Origin: Mugil cephalus
Taxonomy: Eukaryota; Chordata; Actinopteri; Mugiliformes; Mugilidae
Assembly: GCF_022458985.1 (NCBI RefSeq)
Contig: NC_061782.1
Coordinates: forward strand, 19,915,672 to 19,979,671
Reading direction: 5' to 3'
DNA: 64,000 bases
The notes beneath the pieces are model-generated. The model saw only the letters and a program-made list of their open reading frames with translations. It did not search any database and had not been told where the DNA came from. Positions within the stretch are counted from its first letter, which is position 1; each line of letters opens with the position of its first letter. A program made the translations under genes and the position numbers. Positions 24,564-36,917 of the stretch are shown here, piece after piece.

Positions 24564-25019
24564 CGCGCTCATGATGCAAATGAACATCAATGTCAACTTT
24601 CATTGAGCCCACGTGTGGAAATGATTTCAGTCCAGTGGAATGTTCTGTCCTAGAAAACCCTGCTAGTTCCCAGGAAGCACTCAATCTGCAGTATGATCTT
24701 GGGCGGCAGTGATGCATTCTTCTAGTTGAACAATGTTTTATTTATTTTTTTGCCAAACGTTTTGTTGAAAATGAAAATGATATTTTCTGCATTTTCTCAA
24801 AACTGTCTCCTGGCTCATTCTGTCCTTTTCCACTGGTTGCACAATAGCCAGTACCAATCCTTTGTCTTCATTTAGCTCCATGGTCTTAGAGGAACGTTGT
24901 ATAAGTAGGTACTGCTGTATAAGGCTGAAATGACATCTAGTTCAGTTTGACATGTGTTTTCTTTCACATCCGTCTGAAAGTGCCTCCAAAACAGTTGTGA
25001 CTCATATTCTTTATGTTTT

Positions 25020-25038
25020 TTGAGTTGTTCCTAAACCA

Positions 25039-25078
<40 letters not shown>

Positions 25079-25300
25079 AGGCTGCATCCTGCTGGGGATG
25101 GCTACTGTCACCAAGGAGTGTCATTGCTGTGGGGTGGGGGTGTCTGGTCTGGTCTAGGTGGGTGGTACATGCCTAAGTAACATCCACACGAATGCCAGGT
25201 CCTAAAGTTTCCCAGCAGGACACTTAATTGTCACAAGATGGTCAGTGTTATTTACTGCTCCTGTCAGTGGTAATAATGTTGTACCTGGTCGGTGTATAAC
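25020..25300 (+). mobile_element. Tc1/mariner-like DNA transposon relic, copy B
   Basis: The best preserved of three related stretches (others 8817-9130 and 52635-52840, both inverted). It starts with TTGTTCCTAAACCAT, is interrupted by an 18-unit TG tract (25041-25077), continues through GGATGGCTACTGTCACCAAG, TCTGGTCTGGTCTAGG, AGTAACATCCACACGAATGC and TTTCCCAGCAGGACAC, and ends with TAATGTTGTACCTGGTCGG. The end resembles the terminal repeat GATCAGGCATAACATTATGA of a fish Tc1-like family (recalled, not searched). There is no coding capacity. Confidence 0.65.
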
Positions 25301-26754
25301 TTGTTTGGTTTTTTTAAAAACCCAAAGTTGATGCTCTGTTTCAGCAACATGTCCAATATTATCAATTTTATATGTGTTATATACTGCATGAGATTTTCCA
25401 GGAAAAGTTTGGAGTCCATTACTGAATTTTCAACCGAGTCCTTAATTCAGTCCATATCTGTTCTATATTAAAATATTGGCAACTTTTTCCAAATCCAAAA
25501 TCAAATACTTTTTTTTTCCCCAACATGCCAATGGAAGGTATTCGTTTGGCTTTAAAGTCACACAAATCCAAGCCACAGATGTGTTGATGTTAGAGAGAGG
25601 AGCAGCAGCAGTAGAAGTGTTAGAAGATGATGATGAAGATGATGGAACTAAATGGATGATTTTGAAAAACATCGGAGCTGCTGATGGAGCCGTGGTGGCT
25701 GCTGCTGATTAATCTGTGCTGTGGCCTTTCGCTCCCTCTGCGACTCAGGATCATTTATCTGGCAGATTTATTGATCGGCTGCTGCGCCGACACACATCCA
25801 CACGCAAACACACACACATCCCCACTAACACAATGAGACCTGTTGCTAATTGTAAAAGTCATTAGAGTCTGTGGACACATCTCTGTGTATGTGTGAAAGA
25901 GTGTGTGTGTGTGTGTGTTGAACAGGTGTTTACCAGATCCCGTGGCGACTTAAAGACAACATGCAGGTTTGGAACAGAATCTCTCCCCCTGTCTGCCACT
26001 ATTTCTGATCTTCTTCTAAAATTCGCTCTTTCAGTTTTATTTTTTGCACAAGTAGCTCATTTCAGCTCGAGGACATAGGAAGCGTGGGTGGGTGCAACAC
26101 AGGGCCACATCCAGACTGTTTGAGTCGTTTTTCAGGTTGATGATCTTGACGCGCAGTGACTTCTGCAGATCAGTTGACCGTACGTTGCCAAAACTGAACT
26201 GTAAAAGCCCCGAAATAAATCCATCATTCGGGCGCCTCTAGCGAAAACATCAGTGAGACAGGAGGTGAATCGAGAGCAGAGCGTGTCGACTAAGTTCACT
26301 GGTGCAGTGTATGATGGGTCAAATTATTTCTCACCTTTATTTATCCTAGAAAGTTTCAGTTCCCCGTTTGAAAAACATCCAACATATGTATTCATATTCG
26401 GGGCATTAATTGGTTTTGAAGTTTTCTTTATATTCACGTTTTGAAAATATCACAAATTTTTAATCATGTCTCTTGTTTCAGTCTCTAGTTCCAGTTTACT
26501 CACACACCATCACCAGTAATATTGACGATTTAGTACAATTTACTTAAATATGCAACTATAAAAATAGTTATTGAATATGAATAATATTATCAACAAGATT
26601 CTGGCACAGTTCTTGCAGGTTTGGGGGACAATTTCATGCTTTCTTGCTTGGTAATCCAGTCTTGCCTGCTGCAAACAGCTGTATCAGAAGAGCAACTATT
26701 AAAAAGAGCTCTTCTTTACCCTCTAAAAATACCACAACACTCCTCTGCAGCCCT

Positions 26755-27225
26755 AACCAAAAGTGTAGCACGGTGGTAAAAACCCAAATTCAGACACAGG
26801 AAGAGGCAAGAACATGGAACAAGAGATCTTTAATGAAATTTGCACATCAGGAACAAAAAATGCTACCCTCACAGGACAGGGGAATCCAGTAAACAGTCCA
26901 AACTAAAATAATCCAGCATAGACAACAGATCAAATTTAAAGAGAGGTATAAAGGTCGAAATACAAGGAATACTGGCGTAGAAATAAAGCTTGGAAACATA
27001 CAGAAACAAAGAGTCAACCTGACATGAGATGAAGGGAGAACATGTGGAAGCAACTCGGAAACAGGACATGGGCGAAGCTAATGGGGAGAAGAGCATGTAG
27101 AGTAAAGATTTAAGGCAAGACAGGTGAGTGTATTCACAAGGGAGGGAAAAATACAATGGCAGGATGTACGACTAACCAAGAGGCAAGGCCAAGAACCTTT
27201 ATGAAAACCTGTTACTGTTCTGTCT
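26755..27225. repeat. Putative interspersed repeat, class unknown
   Basis: The text (for example GGAACAAGAGATCTTTAATG, AATCCAGTAAACAGTCCAAA and CAGGTGAGTGTATTCACAAG) looks like a repeat I associate with teleost intergenic DNA, but there is no second copy in the window and no terminal structure is visible. Reported at low confidence. Confidence 0.35.
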
Positions 27226-27324
27226 GTATGCCTCATAATTCACCATAACCGTCATTAGCATTATTGATGCAAATCATTTGAAACAACTGGTCCCAACTTA
27301 ATGACAATCTTTAACAGCTCTTTA

Positions 27325-28530
27325 GCCACAGGTGTTGTCCGGTGTCAAGCATGCCATAGTCCAGCCACTCAACAAAAAGCCTGGTCTTGACCCAAATATT
27401 CCCAACAATTTTAAATCAATTTCTAAGCTTTCTTTTTTTTTCATCTAAGGTGTTAGAAACAACAGTTTTTAATTAGATTCTGTCCTTCTTAAACCAGAAC
27501 AATATGTTTGAAAGAGTCCAGTCAGGGTTCTGTGAACACCACAGCACAGAGACAGCTCTTTTAAGATTAACAAATGACCTCCTCTGCGCTGCGGATGTCA
27601 GCAAATGCTCCATCTTTTAGACCTCAGTGCAGCCTTCGCCTGACACGCTGGGTTGGCATCTCTGGTTCTGCCCTTGATTGGTTTTGCTCCTACATCCCAA
27701 ACAGACATTTCACTGTTTCCATTGGTAACTCCTCCTCCACACCTGCAAATATTACATGTGGGGTTCCTCAGGGCTCAGTTTTAGAACCACTTCTCTTCAG
27801 GCTCTACATAGTTCCAGTAGGAAAAATTATCCAAAGACACAACATCTCCTTCCATTGCTACGCTGATGACACACAAATCCTCCTGCCCCTCAAGTCTCAA
27901 AGTCAGACTGACATCACCTGAATATAAAACAATTTTGATGACATCAAAACTTGGCTTAGAACTTCCTTCAGATAAATGAGATCAAGATAGAAGTCTTACT
28001 CTTTGGCCCCCCACACCACACTACTGCTACTGCCCAGAATCTCGACCACCTCTCCTCCTGTATCACACCACATGTGAAGAACCTTGGTGTCTTATTTGAC
28101 AATAACTTAAGTTTCAACAGGCAGGTAAACTCTGTTGTCAGGTCCAGTTTCCTTTAGCTCAGAACCATCTCAAAGATCAGGCACTTCCCATCACCCTCTA
28201 ACCTAGAAATAATTATTCATTCATATCATCCAGGCTGGACTACTGCAACTCCCTCTACACAGGTATTACCCAGACCACCATCTCCCATCTCCAACTAGTC
28301 CAAAACGCTGCCACTTCACTCCCGTTCTTGTATCATTACACTGGCTTCAACACTTCAAAATTCTTCTGCTTGTTTATAAATCCCTCCATGGTCTCCTCTC
28401 TTCATATATCTTCTTCTGATACACTGATGTTGATCTGTATTTTACAAGTTTATATGACATATTGAATGCGAAGCACTTTGGTACAAATGCTCTTCGCTTC
28501 TAAATGAAATAAACTAAAACTTAAACTTGA
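27325..28530 (+). mobile_element. 5'-truncated LINE retrotransposon (L2/CR1-like), decayed
   Basis: Reverse transcriptase motifs appear in order on the plus strand: VQPLNKKPGLDP, FKSISKL (from YRPIS.L), SGFCEHHSTETALLR, a frameshifted LDLSAAF-like block near 27615, then ITCGVPQGSVLEPLLFRLY and HCYADDTQILLPL. The catalytic YADD is retained, but frameshifts and stops break the frame. The 3' end has GAATGCGAAGCACTTTG and finishes in AATAAACTAAAACTTAAAC near 28527. L2 clade is my best guess from the motif style. Confidence 0.85.
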
Positions 28531-28660
28531 GTGGTATGTGATGCCTAAAAGTGTTGCACTGAGACACTTGTTTGATTTGTGGATCTCTAGCTGCACACGT
28601 GTCTTTGGGAAAGTTGTGTGAGCGTTTCAGCGTGGTAGGAAGAGTTCAGCAGAAGCAAGA

Positions 28661-28688
<28 letters not shown>
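28661..28688. repeat. CA microsatellite
   Basis: About 14 AC units, with more irregular CA-rich text at 28850-28885. Confidence 0.95.
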
Positions 28689-28691
<3 letters not shown>

Positions 28692-29036
28692 CGTGCAGTC
28701 GCGGTGCTTGGTGTTAAAAGGCTGGAGCCATTTCTCTCAGTCTATTTTTGCTCTGCTTGATCCATTAAGATCAGCAGTGATGGTAGTTAATGAGTGAGGC
28801 CTCTCCACAAAGCAGACAGTAATCACAAATGTCCTGAAGAGTGGACACACGCATATACACACACATACACACACACAAACACACGCATGCACAAAAACAT
28901 AACCACAAGGTATTTATATGCAGCCTATCGAATGTGGTCAAAACCATCCAGGCATGTTAAAGTATATATTGGCACAAAAGCAGGAATAAATAAACCCTGA
29001 GATCTTTACTTACCGCATAAAGACCTAATAATAAGT

Positions 29037-29075
29037 GTGCATTATTTGTGTGTGTAAAACACACAAATAATGCAC
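29037..29075. repeat. Perfect 17-bp inverted repeat (hairpin)
   Basis: Arms GTGCATTATTTGTGTGT and its exact complement are separated by five bases (GTAAA). No poly-T tract or gene end adjoins it. It could be the core of a small foldback element or a chance palindrome. Confidence 0.8.
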
Positions 29076-32000
29076 AAGGTCAGGACTATATTAGGAAACA
29101 CCTTAATATACAAGCAGTGATTTTTATAGAAAAAAACAGGAAGAAACAACGCCATAACATTCTTGACCCCTTTTCATGCTGAGAGTGAAGAAGGTGCAGA
29201 TGCAAGAAAATTGCTGGGAAGGAGCTACAACCCGAGTGTGCCAAAGAGCTACTTGGCAAAGATTAGCTAATCCAAAAGAAACATAGTGAAATGTTACACC
29301 TGCCAATCAGCATGTTGAATTATATTGCATGCTAATATTAGCATTTAGCTCAAAACATTACTGGGTGCAATCAGCGTGAGCGTTTACTCACTCCGCAAAG
29401 ACCTCTGTCATTCACACCACGTGACAATTTCTAATTATAATATCGACGGATGTGTCCAGCCCTGCAGAACATTGACATTTATGAGTCAAATATCCGTTGC
29501 CATTTTGACATGTGTAAACAAAGTGAGTCACGGCACAGGGTGAGCAATCCCAGTTTGACTTTGTAGAATCAGTGTTTGTAAGATACAGATATTGAAAAAA
29601 AATAGTCTTATTTATGCTTGCATTAGTCTGTAATCACTTGTAATTACAAATTGCTCAATTCTTGTTAGCTACTAATGAGTACGTCAAGAATTCATCAGTA
29701 GCAGGTCTTCTTTACCAGTATTAACGATGTTGGGATGCCATTCCGTTTGTGTTTTCATGTCGAGTGTTGTTATGTCCCTCTTCGCCCCCACTGGCCTTGA
29801 AGTGGCAGTAGGTCACACTTGAGGTGTGGATAAAAGACCATGTCTGGAAAAGCCTGAAGAGACATCACTCCTCGGCTGCAGAAGCGCATCATGTCTCACC
29901 AGTTGCCTTTTTGTCTTTTTACTGGAATGAGGAAAGACGTTCGTCTCAGACTGGATAAACCAGAGTAGATAAACCCTCCAGGGAGGGAGCTGCTGGCTGA
30001 CGTGAGGGAAATCTCAACACAGGGAGTTACTGACAAGCAAGCGATTTTATCCTCAACTTTGTATTTAGGTATGAGAGGAGTCCAGATATGTTAAATCATC
30101 ATGGTTCATTCATTACCTGTCTTCAATAAACTTTTCCAGCATGAACCTTTATGAGAAATCAGCTAATGGTGTGAAACATGACGTCATGACTGAAAGCATG
30201 GCTACATTTAGACCTTTAGACATCAAGTAACTCTTGAGACATGACACAACAGGCCTTCAGTCCATTTTCCTCTGTGACCACTCTTACAAGGCTGACTAAA
30301 GGGGAATTAAAGGTGTAATATCTTATCGCCTCTGAGGGCTATGGTGTGATTATATCAGTAAGCCTGTTGCCCAATAAACATGCACCATTAGCACTAGGTT
30401 TGTGTTCTCTGGAAAAACTGTCTGTGTCAACAGTTTTGTTTCTAATATTAGGGCATTGGCTTGATGCAGACAGAGAAAGGCTGGTGACACTTGAAATGTT
30501 AGCAACAAAAGACACAAAACAACATGTGTTAATGCATTTCTCAAGTCCAGTGGTTCCATCTGACGACATACATCTTTACAGACGCAGGAATGATACACAG
30601 TATGACATTGTGTATACGGCACATCTCGGATTCTGTGTCACCTGCTAAAATGTCCTCTATGGACAACTGTGTGCAATGCAGTATTAGAGATCACATAGCC
30701 TATAACTGGTCACTAATGATGAACAGGTGCAGTAAAATGTACTGTATGTAAATTTCCTATCTAATGTCCCTCATTAATCAGCCCCTGTAATTGAATTATC
30801 TGTCATTTAATTTGTGTTTCATTAGCCTATTAGTATGACATACCTAAGACATTTTTTGACTGACTGTTACAATGTCAATACAAATTGTGTTTTTTCTTGT
30901 TTTCCGAAAACGTTCAAATATCACTTAGGCAATTATGCTGTTAGGCTAACGATATAGTGCATGCAGGAGTGTGCATGGTTTAAATGAAGTTTGAATGAAA
31001 GTTAACACGTGTAAATGTAAAATCTTTAGAGCAAGTGTAAGTAAAATGCCATCAAGTTATTTTCATTAAAATAAAACAACATAAATAAAATAAAACATCC
31101 ATTATTTGGTATGACTTCTATTTCTGACTCAGGACACTAATGATAATGGTCTTTGTGACAGTTTTAAACAATATCAGTAAGTTGGCTGAAATACTACAAA
31201 AACAAATTACTGTAATTGTAAGTAAGTGGAAAGACAGAAAAACAGTTTGAAATGTATGGAGGGAGACTTCAACGCGCAAAACAAGTGTCGCTGTCCATGG
31301 TGCTGATGCGACAGTTTTTTGAAACTTAAGGGAGAAGTACTGACCACAAGTCCTCTACAAAAAAAATGTGTATTTAAGTGTGTATTTAAATTGCATATTG
31401 TTATATTATTCTTAGACTAGGAGCACTTTAATGGGGAATCCAGCATTGCCTTTACTTCTGTGTGTCTGCTGTTACATGCTGATTGTAACGGAGGAAAAAG
31501 TGAATGAGAAGAACACAATTTGTGATTAAACCTGCTTCTTCTCACGCTCTGAGGACAATCCTAATGCACTCAGTATTGTTCAGCATTTTCATGTCAGTGT
31601 CACTGAGCCTCATGTCAATCAGCTGACGGCCACAGGGGAAAAGGAAAGGCCACTTGCGGCTTTGTGCTCATATATGCCAACATGTTGTCATCTACACAGT
31701 CACACCTATGACTGATAGGCTGACTGGGGACAACCAATTAAAATCTGTGAATTTAAAGAAACAATCTCAATGAATCTAAAATGACATTCTCTATTTTAAG
31801 TGTGGCTGAACTACCAAAGATTTTAATGTTGCTATATATTTGCTGCCTTTGATCCCCAACATGAAACATTTTGATCAAATTACTCAGATTTGATTGGGAA
31901 ACTATGAAGACCACTAATAGTTGCAAAAGATGCTATTTAGTCATTTAATTATCAAACAATCAGGCAGACAAAACAACTCAGCTTTGAAAAATAAACCAAA

Positions 32001-32184
32001 ATCTTTTATTTGGTGAGTGGTGTACATCACTATATGCACTAAAGGCAGGCCTATGCACAGTTATAACTTCTTTCCTCTACATATTGATTAGTATAAAGTG
32101 GTTATATTCATCTGTGTCCTCTCAAAATGTGCTCCTCCTGTCTATGAATCCCATTTTTTAATCAGCAAAAGACTACATATAGAT

Positions 32185-33290
32185 TCTCAGTGATTGCACT
32201 GTTGAAAATGAATGGGACAACAGTTTCATTTGAATTCAGTACAACCAAATTTATTGTCCCAAGTAAATCTGTTGAAAGTGAGCATCCTAATGATCCTAAC
32301 TCAAATGTTCCCTCGTAATGATGTGCAACTAGCAAACCAGAGCAATGGAATTTCTATAAAGCAGTGAAGTCAGTGGCACTACTGCTGTCAAAAATAAATC
32401 TGACGGATGTCCATTTAAAGATAGTCGGAGCAATGTTTCAATTAAAGATAATGGAATAGAAATACCTAAATGAATGTAATCCTATAGACGTTCAACAGGT
32501 TAAATTAACCACATTTATTGGAATAACTGTATGATTGATATTATTTTTGGAAATATATCCATTGAACATAAAGATAACAGTTTCCTTGAAAGAAAATATG
32601 ACTGATGTTCTATTGGATTACTGTGTCATGTAACATACAGTATGTTATCAAGCAGTAATTTCACTAAACGTTAATGGATCTTGTTTTAAAATGAGTTATG
32701 TCAGAAGTTATTCACACATATGCTTATTTTCAAAGGTATTTGCCACTAGAACCTAAAGTAAACATATTCATTGACATTCTCTGTGTTAAATAATTGTTAA
32801 ATAAAGAAAATGTTAAAACATATTAACTGAAAATAAGTATATATAGAAAAAAATGTGACTCGGCGGGCACAGTCAATGGCACAATTTATGTCATCTAATT
32901 CAAATATATACAACAGATGTTCTACTAACAGCTATCAGGACATGGTTCAGCTGAAGTCAGTGGCACAATTAATGCTACCCCAAAGCCATGAAGCCAAAAC
33001 TCTACTGAAAGTCAATGGCTTAAAGATTCCACTGAAAATAAACATTTTCCATTTGCCCCAAAACTAATGAGGCCAATGTTCAACGAAAAAATAGTTGGAC
33101 AGGTTTTCAGTTGAAAGTTAGCTTTTTTAGTAAAAACATTCAAAGTTACACATTTGGCCATTTATGCTAAAGTTTTAATATAACCACTGAAACTCAATGG
33201 ATACAACTGATTGACTTCTGCCCATGAATTTTCAATGAGTAAAACGTCTGAAAGAAAGTTGATGGGACAAATGTCTTTTAAACTTAATAT
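32185..33290. repeat. Degenerate tandem minisatellite-like region
   Basis: A loosely recurring phrase of the form CTGAAAGTCAATGGCACAA appears about ten times at irregular spacing. Examples are TGTTGAAAATGAATGGGACA near 32200, CAGTCAATGGCACAATTTAT near 32871, TGAAGTCAGTGGCACAATTA near 32952, TGAAAGTCAATGG near 33005, TGAAACTCAATGG near 33188 and AAAGTTGATGGGACAAATGT near 33257. It reads as an old, decayed tandem array. Confidence 0.45.
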
Positions 33291-33670
33291 AACAGTGGCT
33301 CCAGAAGAACACTTTCACTGCGAGAGGAACAACAGCAATCTCAGAAAGAAACTAAACCTGCTACTCCTGTTTATAATTGCTGTTGCCAGTTGCCGACGTC
33401 AAATGCTAATCAATCAAAACTGCACATGGACACGCACGTTGCTCAGTGTGGCCCAAAGTCTTTAGTGAGGAATATGGTGTATATATGCAGTATATATACA
33501 GTGTACACATGTACTGTGTGGATGGATAGATAGATAACCACATTGGAGAACACATCATCATTGCTTGAGCTGACTTTCAAATGTCCTTTGGATTAATACT
33601 GTGTTGTTTTCTTTGAATGAGCGGTTTCATGAAGGTGGCTTGAGGTATTGACTTGAGCGCGGGCTCCTCC

Positions 33671-35903
33671 TCAAAGGGGCTGCAAAAAACAGGAAGGCAA
33701 ATGGTCAAAGAGGAGAAGGTTCTTATTTCACTACATTTTCTCATGAAACATTTGTTAACTCTTTCAGCCGTGTGAATATTTAGAAATATTTAATGTGAGA
33801 ACACTATTTTTTAACTTTAAACTTTAGATTTTAGTTGAGAAAGTTTGTTTGTGAGTTAAAATCAGGTTTAAATGTTTACGGAGTAGATTGGGGTCAGGCA
33901 AAGCCAGGACCTACCAGTTGAAAGTTGTTGAGGAGATGATCTACGTTGATGTCATCATAGCTCTCCTGGAAGGTGTTGGGTTCATCCCTGGACTCCTCTG
34001 GGCCGCTGGCACCGGGATCTTCTAGGCTGTGTGTTCAATTAGTGTGAAGTTTGGAGAAAGATTAGGAAGGGTAGCAATCAAAGTTTTATTATATAAGACA
34101 TGCAGCCATTCATTCATTCAATTACTCAGCATGATCTGTGCAAATAAAAACTTTTCTTGTTCCGGTGTTGTTATACATGATACTGATATTCTAACTGTGA
34201 TTGAAATACATAAACATAAATGTGTGGTTGGGTTTTATTTTATAGTCCTGGTTTTAGGATTGTGCTGTGTTCAGGTACTGCTGGGAAATGTTTCCTCCCT
34301 CAAACAGGCAACAGAAATGTAAACTCTTATGAATAAGTCAAACATATCCTTGCAAATGATGTTAGGAAGGAAACGCTCACTAATAAGTGACACAAAGCAT
34401 AAACTGAGCTTTTTTAAGGCCTCATCAATATTTTTTTTTGTCTTTTGGCCATCATTATTTAAGTTACAATCTGATTGAAAGTGAGCATACGGAGGAATGA
34501 CTCTGACCTTCTCTTCCCTGTTAAGACTGAGTTCAGGTACTTCTTGACAGCCATCTGTTTGCGGAAGCGGCTGTAGTTGTCTGTGAAGATGGCATCTGAG
34601 TGGCGTTTCACTGGCTCTTCCATCAGCTCATCACTGGACAGAAGAGAGGAAATCAGAACGGAGCCAGAGGCCAGAGAGGGAAGCAGGTTTCAGTGCAAAG
34701 TCACTGAAGCTCACGGTGTGTAATTTGTGGTATATTCTCTCTGTGTGTATGTGTGCTTGTGTATGCGCTTCCTGGCTATATGTGAAACATGTGATGAGGT
34801 GATGGCATAAATTCACCTCTCAGTTAACATCCACTATTTGCCATTATCAAGAAGTTATTCTATTAATTCTCTATGTAAGTTTTTGAATTATGTGTCACTG
34901 CAAGAGCGGAAGCAAACTAATATTTAATCAAATCATTCCTATACACACATATATATAAATAATGCTATTTTTAACCATACATACAGTGGATATTGTACTG
35001 CATTCACTGTGTCAGGCGTGTGCTTTTCAAATAATAATGCCAATGTATTTCTTCGTGCCTCTCTTTCACCTTCATATTGTTCCATAAAAAGTATTTTTTA
35101 TCTCATCGTCCGTATTTGGCGTGTCTGCACAGCGAACTAATGAACTAAGAAACTGCATTTAAGAGAGAAATCTGTGAGGTGTCTTTATCCAGAAACTTTA
35201 TAAAATCACGATAAGAAATAAAATGCAAAATTTTGCAGACGGAGTGTTCACCTACCTGACCCGCTTTCCAATCAGAGACTCCAGGTACCTCCTCGCTGAT
35301 AGCTGTCCGAGGAGTTTGCTATATCCGCTGGTGAATAGACCGTCTGCGTGTCTCGTCGGTCTGCAGAACATCATAAAGCCACACACTTAAAATCTGGTCA
35401 CATTGAGTAGCTAATAAAATACCAAGTAATACAGACAGACATGCACCAGCTCCAATGTTCCCATTGCACTGCTCAGAATTGCACCGGTAATGGTTTTCCT
35501 TTTTTCATTTTACTGCATTGAATAAACATTACTTGCCAACAAATTTGTTCCTGATTCAATTCTAGACATTTTATTTATTTGTTTAGTTTTCCGTCTCTTT
35601 TAACAATGAGACCCGTAATTTACGTAATTTCTGTCATTAAGCGTGACAGCTTGAATAAAAGTTAAGAATTCTCCTTTATATAAATAAACGTGAGCAAAGA
35701 TCAAGAGGGAAACATGCTCATAGCGACTAGATTCGTTACATCTTTATAAGATGTATTTTATACCTCTCAGAAGTTTTTAAACAAAAAACAAAACAGGTCT
35801 GCGCTTACCTCATGGATGTGTATGGCAGACTCAGAGTCTGGGAGTACAAGACACTGCACAGGGCTATTAGGAGAAGCAGGTGGGGACCGGTCCTTTGTAA
35901 CAT
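33671..35903 (-). CDS. vip: Prepro-vasoactive intestinal peptide (PHI/VIP precursor)
   Basis: Coding exons on the minus strand are 35903-35809, 35360-35256, 34633-34508, 34026-33915 and 33679-33671, giving 148 residues. The precursor is secreted and yields two amidated neuropeptides acting on VPAC-type class B receptors. Residues 1-25 form a signal peptide with the hydrophobic core [15 protein letters not shown] occupies 36-62 ([17 protein letters not shown]...) followed by the GKR amidation/cleavage site. VIP occupies 78-105 ([16 protein letters not shown]...) preceded by KR and followed by GKR. Each peptide has its own exon, as in mammals. The C-terminal acidic peptide is longer than in human and ends NNFQLPL, with the last three residues and stop in a 9-base coding portion of the final exon. 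A 5' UTR exon lies at about 36890-36744. Confidence 0.95.
34519..34602 (-). other. Mature VIP coding segment
   Basis: 28 codons bounded by Lys-Arg upstream and Gly-Lys-Arg downstream (34518-34510), so the peptide is expected to be C-terminally amidated. The sequence begins [10 protein letters not shown] and retains the [11 protein letters not shown] core of vertebrate VIP. Confidence 0.95.
35270..35350 (-). other. Mature PHI-like peptide coding segment
   Basis: 27 codons starting [15 protein letters not shown], preceded by a single Arg and followed by Gly-Lys-Arg (35269-35261). The spacing of His1, Asp3, Phe6 and Thr7 is that of the secretin/glucagon family. Confidence 0.93.
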
Positions 35904-36743
35904 CGCTTTACACCTGAGGATGGAAATTGCAGTACAATTGTTTACAATTGTTGAACACGATTGCCTGGTTGTTGCCGAGGGTGGATAATATAATTAAATT
36001 TTATTCTATAACGCAAAATTATTCGGTCATTTCGCTGGAGGAAATTGGAAGAAATTGATGAGCGTTTAAGAAAACTAGAGCCGTTAGGGCGTTGAACTTG
36101 ATTTGATCTAACGTTGAGCTAAGACAGCGATAAAGCATCCAGTGCGCAATTACGCACAGCTAGAGGCACTGGAAGACGAGGTGTACCAAATCCTTGTGGA
36201 TCATCTCTATGTATTGACTGCTCGTCACCGTGGCTTGTTTTAAATGACAAATGTTTATATTTTCCCCAGATAAATAATGACAGTAAAATTAGTAATGGAA
36301 TTGTGAAGGCGTGAATTGTGAATTTTTTTTGTTTGTTTGTTTCATTTCAGTTCTCGGACCTCTTGTAATGTCGGCTGCAAACAAACTAAACCGATGAGTT
36401 TTAGAATTTAAAGACTGCCAAGATACTGATCTTTGCCAAAAGTCTTAGTTAACGATGAATTCTCAGAGGAAGGAAAAATAACTACAGAATCAAGTGCGTA
36501 ATTACGCACAGCACGGACCCTGGCGATAGTTAGGAACCTTACCACATAGCGAAGATGCTGCAATTCTGCTGCCACAAAAGACCACAAAATAAATGTAAAG
36601 TGTCGAGCAGCTATTTTAAAACTCAACAAGCATTTTTTCTCTTATGAAATATCCACATTCTGCTCTTTATATAGGTCTAAAGTTGTTTAAAGTGACACCA
36701 AATTAAGGATGGAGCGCACAGTTACAAAGAAAGAAAATCTTAC

Positions 36744-36806
36744 ATGTGTTCTTGGGAAAGTTGTCTGCTTTGGCTCTTGCAGCTGCGCTGTCCAAAGTCC
36801 TGATCT

Positions 36807-36837
<31 letters not shown>

Positions 36838-36890
36838 CTGTATGGTATGTCCACGCTGTTGATCCGATGTTTCCTAACTCTCCTTCTGTC
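36744..36890 (-). other. vip 5' UTR exon 1
   Basis: Bounded by the TATA box about 30 bases upstream and a consensus donor (ACAT|GTAAGA) at 36744/36743. The second exon begins with an acceptor CCTCAG at about 35919 and contains the ATG at 35903. The exon holds a CAG run on the coding strand. Confidence 0.65.
36810..36840 (-). repeat. CTG/CAG trinucleotide run in vip 5' UTR
   Basis: Plus-strand GCTGCTG repeats (one CCG interruption) fall within the inferred noncoding exon 1 of vip; on the transcript they read CAG/CGG. Confidence 0.9.
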
Positions 36891-36917
36891 TTTCTGCTCG
36901 CCTTCAGCCCTGCTCTC

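Larger units (their letters stand above)
22998..33600. other. Gene-poor interval between fbxo5 and vip
   Basis: No protein gene was recognised in this 10.6 kb. It holds a Tc1 transposase relic (23965-24310), a Tc1-like non-coding relic (25020-25300), a putative repeat (26755-27225), a LINE fragment (27325-28530), several CA/TG tracts, a perfect hairpin (29037-29075) and a degenerate tandem repeat (32185-33290). ORFs in this span are short and lack splice support. The vip 3' UTR must extend into its right end, but no poly(A) site could be chosen. Confidence 0.65.

Noticed and set aside
25476-25712. ORF with an acidic EDDDEDD run
   Set aside because: Derived from a GATGAT/GAAGAT simple-sequence stretch; no homology or splice context.
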